From IMG/VR virus record IMGVR_UViG_3300046683_000569, positions 1 to 37,129 of that record: a stretch of DNA of 37,129 nucleotides. One strand, written 5' to 3'. Position numbers and translations under genes: made by a program. Shown piece after piece: positions 34,979 to 37,129 of the stretch. The stretch is from a virus. The notes beneath the pieces are model-generated. The model searched no databases, was not told the DNA's origin, and saw only the letters and a program-made list of their open reading frames with translations. How positions within the stretch are numbered: position 1 is the first letter of the stretch; every line of letters starts with the position of its first letter.

Positions 34979-35859
34979 GGCGCCTCCTGGATCGTCGGAG
35001 GCTCAGCGATGGCTTCGCGCAGCTCCTTGGCGTGCTTAGCGGCCTCGACGGCGATCCGGTCCAACTCGGCAGCCCGGTACCGCATCCGCTCCTCAGTCTC
35101 CAGGCGGGCAGCCTCGCCGCGCATGAACCGCTTCAAGGCGCCACCAGCCTGCAGCGGAGTGACGTCCGAGTCCCGCCACGCCGTGTCATCCAGGCGCATC
35201 CCCATCACGGCTTCGAGCTGATCGAGAAGCTCCAGGCGTCGCTTCACCTTCGGATCCGCCTGACTCACGGACCTATCGCGCCGAAGCTTGTCCATCTCCG
35301 CCCGATGCTCGGAGTGCATCGACTGGGCCTGCCGCTGCAGGGCGTTGACGCGGGTCGTCTCCGTGTTCTTCAACAGCGTCAGCAGCAGCCCGATCGTCAG
35401 CTTCGGCTCACGCTCGGCCGGCTTCACCACCACCCGGAAGCGGCGCGAGTTCGCCTTCGGCACCATCAGGCCCCATCCCGGCGGCAGTTCCTCCGGCGGC
35501 GCGATGTCCGTAGAGGGGGCGACGATCCAGAACGCCGAGCTGTACGGCCACCACGCCTCGGCCTTTGCAGGCTGGTCCAGTTCGCGGCGGAAGTCGGAGC
35601 GGGAAGTCTTCAGCTCGCAGACATCGATCCGGCCCGCGCCTCGGGACTGCCACAGGCCGATGTGCACCGCGTCGGCCCGGCGCCCACTCCCGCCTGGTGC
35701 GGTCACCTCCGTCAGGTACACGGCCCCGGCGCCAGCCGAAGCAAGGCGGTCCTCTGGTCGGATGAAGTGCGCGTGCAGTAGGTCGTCGAGGTCAAAGGTC
35801 GTCATCTTCGGTGCGGGTGAGGCCAGTTCGAGCTGGCCTTGATCAGCGACTGACGTCAT
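34975..35859 (-). CDS. PD-(D/E)XK nuclease-like protein with C-terminal coiled coil
   Basis: The product is 294 aa from the ATG at 35859, preceded by GGAGG at a good distance. Residues 60-90 show R-A-D63-A-V-H-I-G...D-V-C-E82-L-K84, the D...ExK pattern of PD-(D/E)XK nucleases. FRRELDQPAKAEAWWPYSSA, FWIVAPSTDIAPPEELPPGW and GLMVPK follow, typical of MmcB-like and other phage members. Residues 170-290 are a charged coiled coil (HSEHRAEMDKLRRDRSVSQA). It heads the leftward operon. Nuclease activity is likely from motifs but unproven; target and partners are unknown. Confidence 0.75.
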   Translation of the reverse strand: MTSVADQGQLELASPAPKMTTFDLDDLLHAHFIRPEDRLASAGAGAVYLTEVTAPGGSGRRADAVHIGLWQSRGAGRIDVCELKTSRSDFRRELDQPAKAEAWWPYSSAFWIVAPSTDIAPPEELPPGWGLMVPKANSRRFRVVVKPAEREPKLTIGLLLTLLKNTETTRVNALQRQAQSMHSEHRAEMDKLRRDRSVSQADPKVKRRLELLDQLEAVMGMRLDDTAWRDSDVTPLQAGGALKRFMRGEAARLETEERMRYRAAELDRIAVEAAKHAKELREAIAEPPTIQEAP

Positions 35860-36090
35860 GGTCAATTCCTCCAGGTTTGTGGTACTTCGATTGTCCCGCG
35901 AACCGTCCCCGACCGCACCCCTGTTGACGGCATCGGTGCAGGTCGGCGGGGTGATTGGGGTCACGCGGAAGGACGTTCGGGGTGGGACGTCGGCGAGGTT
36001 GGTGCACCCGTGGCCGGTTCGCATCCTTGTGGGTAGAAGATCCCGACCCGGATCCTCAACCCCAGCGATGCCAATCGGAGGGGGACACCG
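35860..36090. promoter_or_regulatory. Divergent intergenic region, probable promoters
   Basis: This 231-base region separates the leftward operon (start 35859) from the rightward gene at 36091. It holds no ORF with coding character. I see ribosome binding sites at both ends (GGAGG before the leftward ATG and GGAGGGGG before the rightward GTG). TTGACG (on the plus strand near 35933) and TTGTGG (near 36028) are possible -35 boxes, but matching -10 boxes are not convincing. Confidence 0.4.
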
Positions 36091-36963
36091 GTGCCGTTCG
36101 TCAGCAACGACGTGCTGCAGCAACTCTTGATCGAGTTCGGCAAGTTCCAGCAACGCCTCGACGATCAGCAAGAAGCCATCCGGCAACTCGCCCAGACGAA
36201 CAGCGCCGCCGTCGCCGCCAACCTCAACGAGACCCGCGACATCGTCAGTACCGAACTCGCCGCCGTCCGCGACACCCTCCGGGGGTTCGACCGGACCAAC
36301 GGCGACGCCGCGGCCGGCCACCTCAGCGAAGCCCGGGACGTGGCCCGTCGGGCACTGGCCGAACAGCGCGACCTCAACGCCGCGAACCTGGTCGCCACGG
36401 TGGCCGCCATCCGCGACGACATCGAGCACCTCGCCCGCCCAGCGCAGGAAGCCCCAGCCGGGGCCGTCAGTGCGCCCACGGCAGTCCCGGAGGCACCCGA
36501 GGCGGACGAGGGCCACAGCGACCTCCTGCGCGCCGCCGCCGCCATCTCCGCAGCCACCCTCAACGTCCACCGCGACACCTGGGCGTTCCTCGTCGAACAC
36601 GCCGGCCAGGACAAGCACTTCCATATCCCGGGTCAGGTCAAAGCTGATGGCGGATCCGTTGAGGTCGACGTGTCCGGGCCCAGCCTCGTCGCCGCGCTCA
36701 TCACCCTTCGCGCCGTCCACATGGCACCCGCCGCCGACCCGGGCACGGCGGCCATCGCCCGGCAGCTGTACGACCACATCGCCGGCACCGTTGGCGCCGC
36801 AACCGAGGCGGGCGACGACGGCGGCGAGCCCGAGCCTGAGCCGACGGCCGACAGCGAGGCCGTAGTCGCCGAGCCTGATGGTCAGCCCGAACCCGCACTG
36901 GCCGAGCCCGCAGACCCGGCCGAGCCCGAAGACGCCGACGGGGCGCCGGACGACCAGACCTGA
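36091..36963 (+). CDS. Coiled-coil protein with acidic disordered tail, unknown function
   Basis: The product is 290 aa from GTG 36091, with GGAGGGGG upstream. Residues about 6-115 are a long coiled-coil-type helix with heptad-like repeats (LIEFGKFQQRLDDQQEAIRQ, LNETRDIVSTELAAVRDTLR, LSEARDVARRALAEQRDLNA), including partly repeated R-D-x-x-x-x-x-L-A units. A central domain (about 148-235, with LNVHRDTWAFLVEHAGQDKH) is followed by a Glu/Pro/Ala-rich tail. Such proteins often act as scaffolds, but nothing here proves it. It stands alone between divergent and convergent genes. Confidence 0.6.
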   Translation: MPFVSNDVLQQLLIEFGKFQQRLDDQQEAIRQLAQTNSAAVAANLNETRDIVSTELAAVRDTLRGFDRTNGDAAAGHLSEARDVARRALAEQRDLNAANLVATVAAIRDDIEHLARPAQEAPAGAVSAPTAVPEAPEADEGHSDLLRAAAAISAATLNVHRDTWAFLVEHAGQDKHFHIPGQVKADGGSVEVDVSGPSLVAALITLRAVHMAPAADPGTAAIARQLYDHIAGTVGAATEAGDDGGEPEPEPTADSEAVVAEPDGQPEPALAEPADPAEPEDADGAPDDQT

Positions 36964-36980
36964 TCCAGCCAAGGTGTGGG

Positions 36981-37129
36981 TCATGCGGCCCTCGCATGCG
37001 GATTGCAGTCCGGGCAACGCGCCACCCCGTCGGCCACGGTGATCCAGCGTTCGGCCAGCGGCTCCCCGTCGCACTTGCCGCACCACGGCGGCAGGCCGCT
37101 CCCGGCCGGCTGGGGCGATGGGGCCGCTA
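36981..37129 (-). CDS. C-terminal end of a zinc-ribbon protein (cut by window edge)
   Basis: The stop codon TGA reads at 36983-36981 and the frame is open to the window edge (49 codons). The visible end is PPWCGKCDGEPLAERWITVA, then DGVARCPDCNPHARAA: a C-x2-C...C-x2-C zinc ribbon. It closely resembles the C-terminal ribbon of the replication initiator at 17579 (EWCGKCDS...YVRCRNCNPDA), so it may be a second replication-type protein of this or a neighbouring element. The N-terminal part lies outside the window. Confidence 0.6.
   Translation of the reverse strand, partial: AAPSPQPAGSGLPPWCGKCDGEPLAERWITVADGVARCPDCNPHARAA

Noticed and set aside
35860-37086. N-terminal extension that would make the PD-(D/E)XK-like protein 703 aa
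   Set aside because: The extension runs antisense to the coiled-coil gene at 36091-36963, has poor amino-acid composition, and a strong ribosome binding site marks the ATG at 35859.

Overview
The window is very GC-rich, starts many genes with GTG, and encodes WhiB-type iron-sulfur regulators. The gene set is actinobacterial and almost certainly from Streptomyces or a close relative. It holds the integration, immunity, replication and accessory half of a temperate actinophage or related integrative element. I recognise no terminase, portal, capsid, tail or lysis gene, so structural genes, if present, lie outside the window. I see no tRNA, rRNA or CRISPR array.

Layout. (1) Positions 1-730 hold the start of a leftward XRE regulator, a divergent control region with a perfect 16-bp palindrome, a small CxxC protein and a strong terminator. 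This may be host DNA or a neighbouring island. (2) Positions 738-3003 hold clusters of AGGGAG repeats (candidate integrase arm sites), a 54-aa ORF, a tyrosine integrase and a duplicated-domain protein. (3) Positions 3180-5385 form an immunity/lysogeny region: a leftward repressor-like gene, an intergenic stretch rich in GATCCGA motifs, a rightward Cro-like HTH gene, an AlpA/excisionase-like gene and a P22-type antirepressor. (4) Positions 5382-10821 carry about fifteen tiny, mostly stop-start overlapping genes of unknown function. (5) Positions 10972-14082 form a recombination cassette: RecB-like PD-(D/E)XK nuclease, phiC31 Gp3-like protein and DnaQ-like exonuclease. (6) Positions 14151-16572 hold an Arr-like ADP-ribosyltransferase, small genes, a multi-HTH protein and two tandem WhiB-like proteins. 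(7) Positions 16626-17435 are a leftward insert: an HTH protein and a GIY-YIG nuclease fused to an antitoxin-like domain. (8) Positions 17579-22751 form the replication module: an O-like initiator with an iteron array inside its own coding sequence, a DnaB helicase and a C5-cytosine methyltransferase with unusual motifs. (9) Positions 22861-31608 hold accessory genes, including LuxR-type HTH, HIT and SLOG proteins. A leftward ribbon-helix-helix gene there faces a four-copy operator array. (10) Positions 31646-33218 encode a membrane GT2 glycosyltransferase and a zinc-finger protein. (11) Positions 35859-33273 form a leftward overlapping six-gene operon led by a PD-(D/E)XK-like protein. (12) Positions 36091-36963 encode a coiled-coil protein. 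A leftward zinc-ribbon protein, cut by the window end, resembles the C-terminus of the initiator.

How the parts could work together: integrase and an excisionase-like protein (plus possibly the Gp3-like protein) would control integration. The repressor/HTH/antirepressor block would set lysogeny. The initiator would bind the iterons in its own gene and load DnaB. The nuclease, Gp3-like protein and exonuclease would support recombination-dependent replication. WhiB proteins, the methyltransferase, ADP-ribosyltransferase, HIT/SLOG proteins and glycosyltransferase are candidates for host takeover, defence evasion or lysogenic conversion. The features most worth follow-up are the iterons read in three coding frames, the RHH operator array, the Arr-like enzyme and the divergent methyltransferase.
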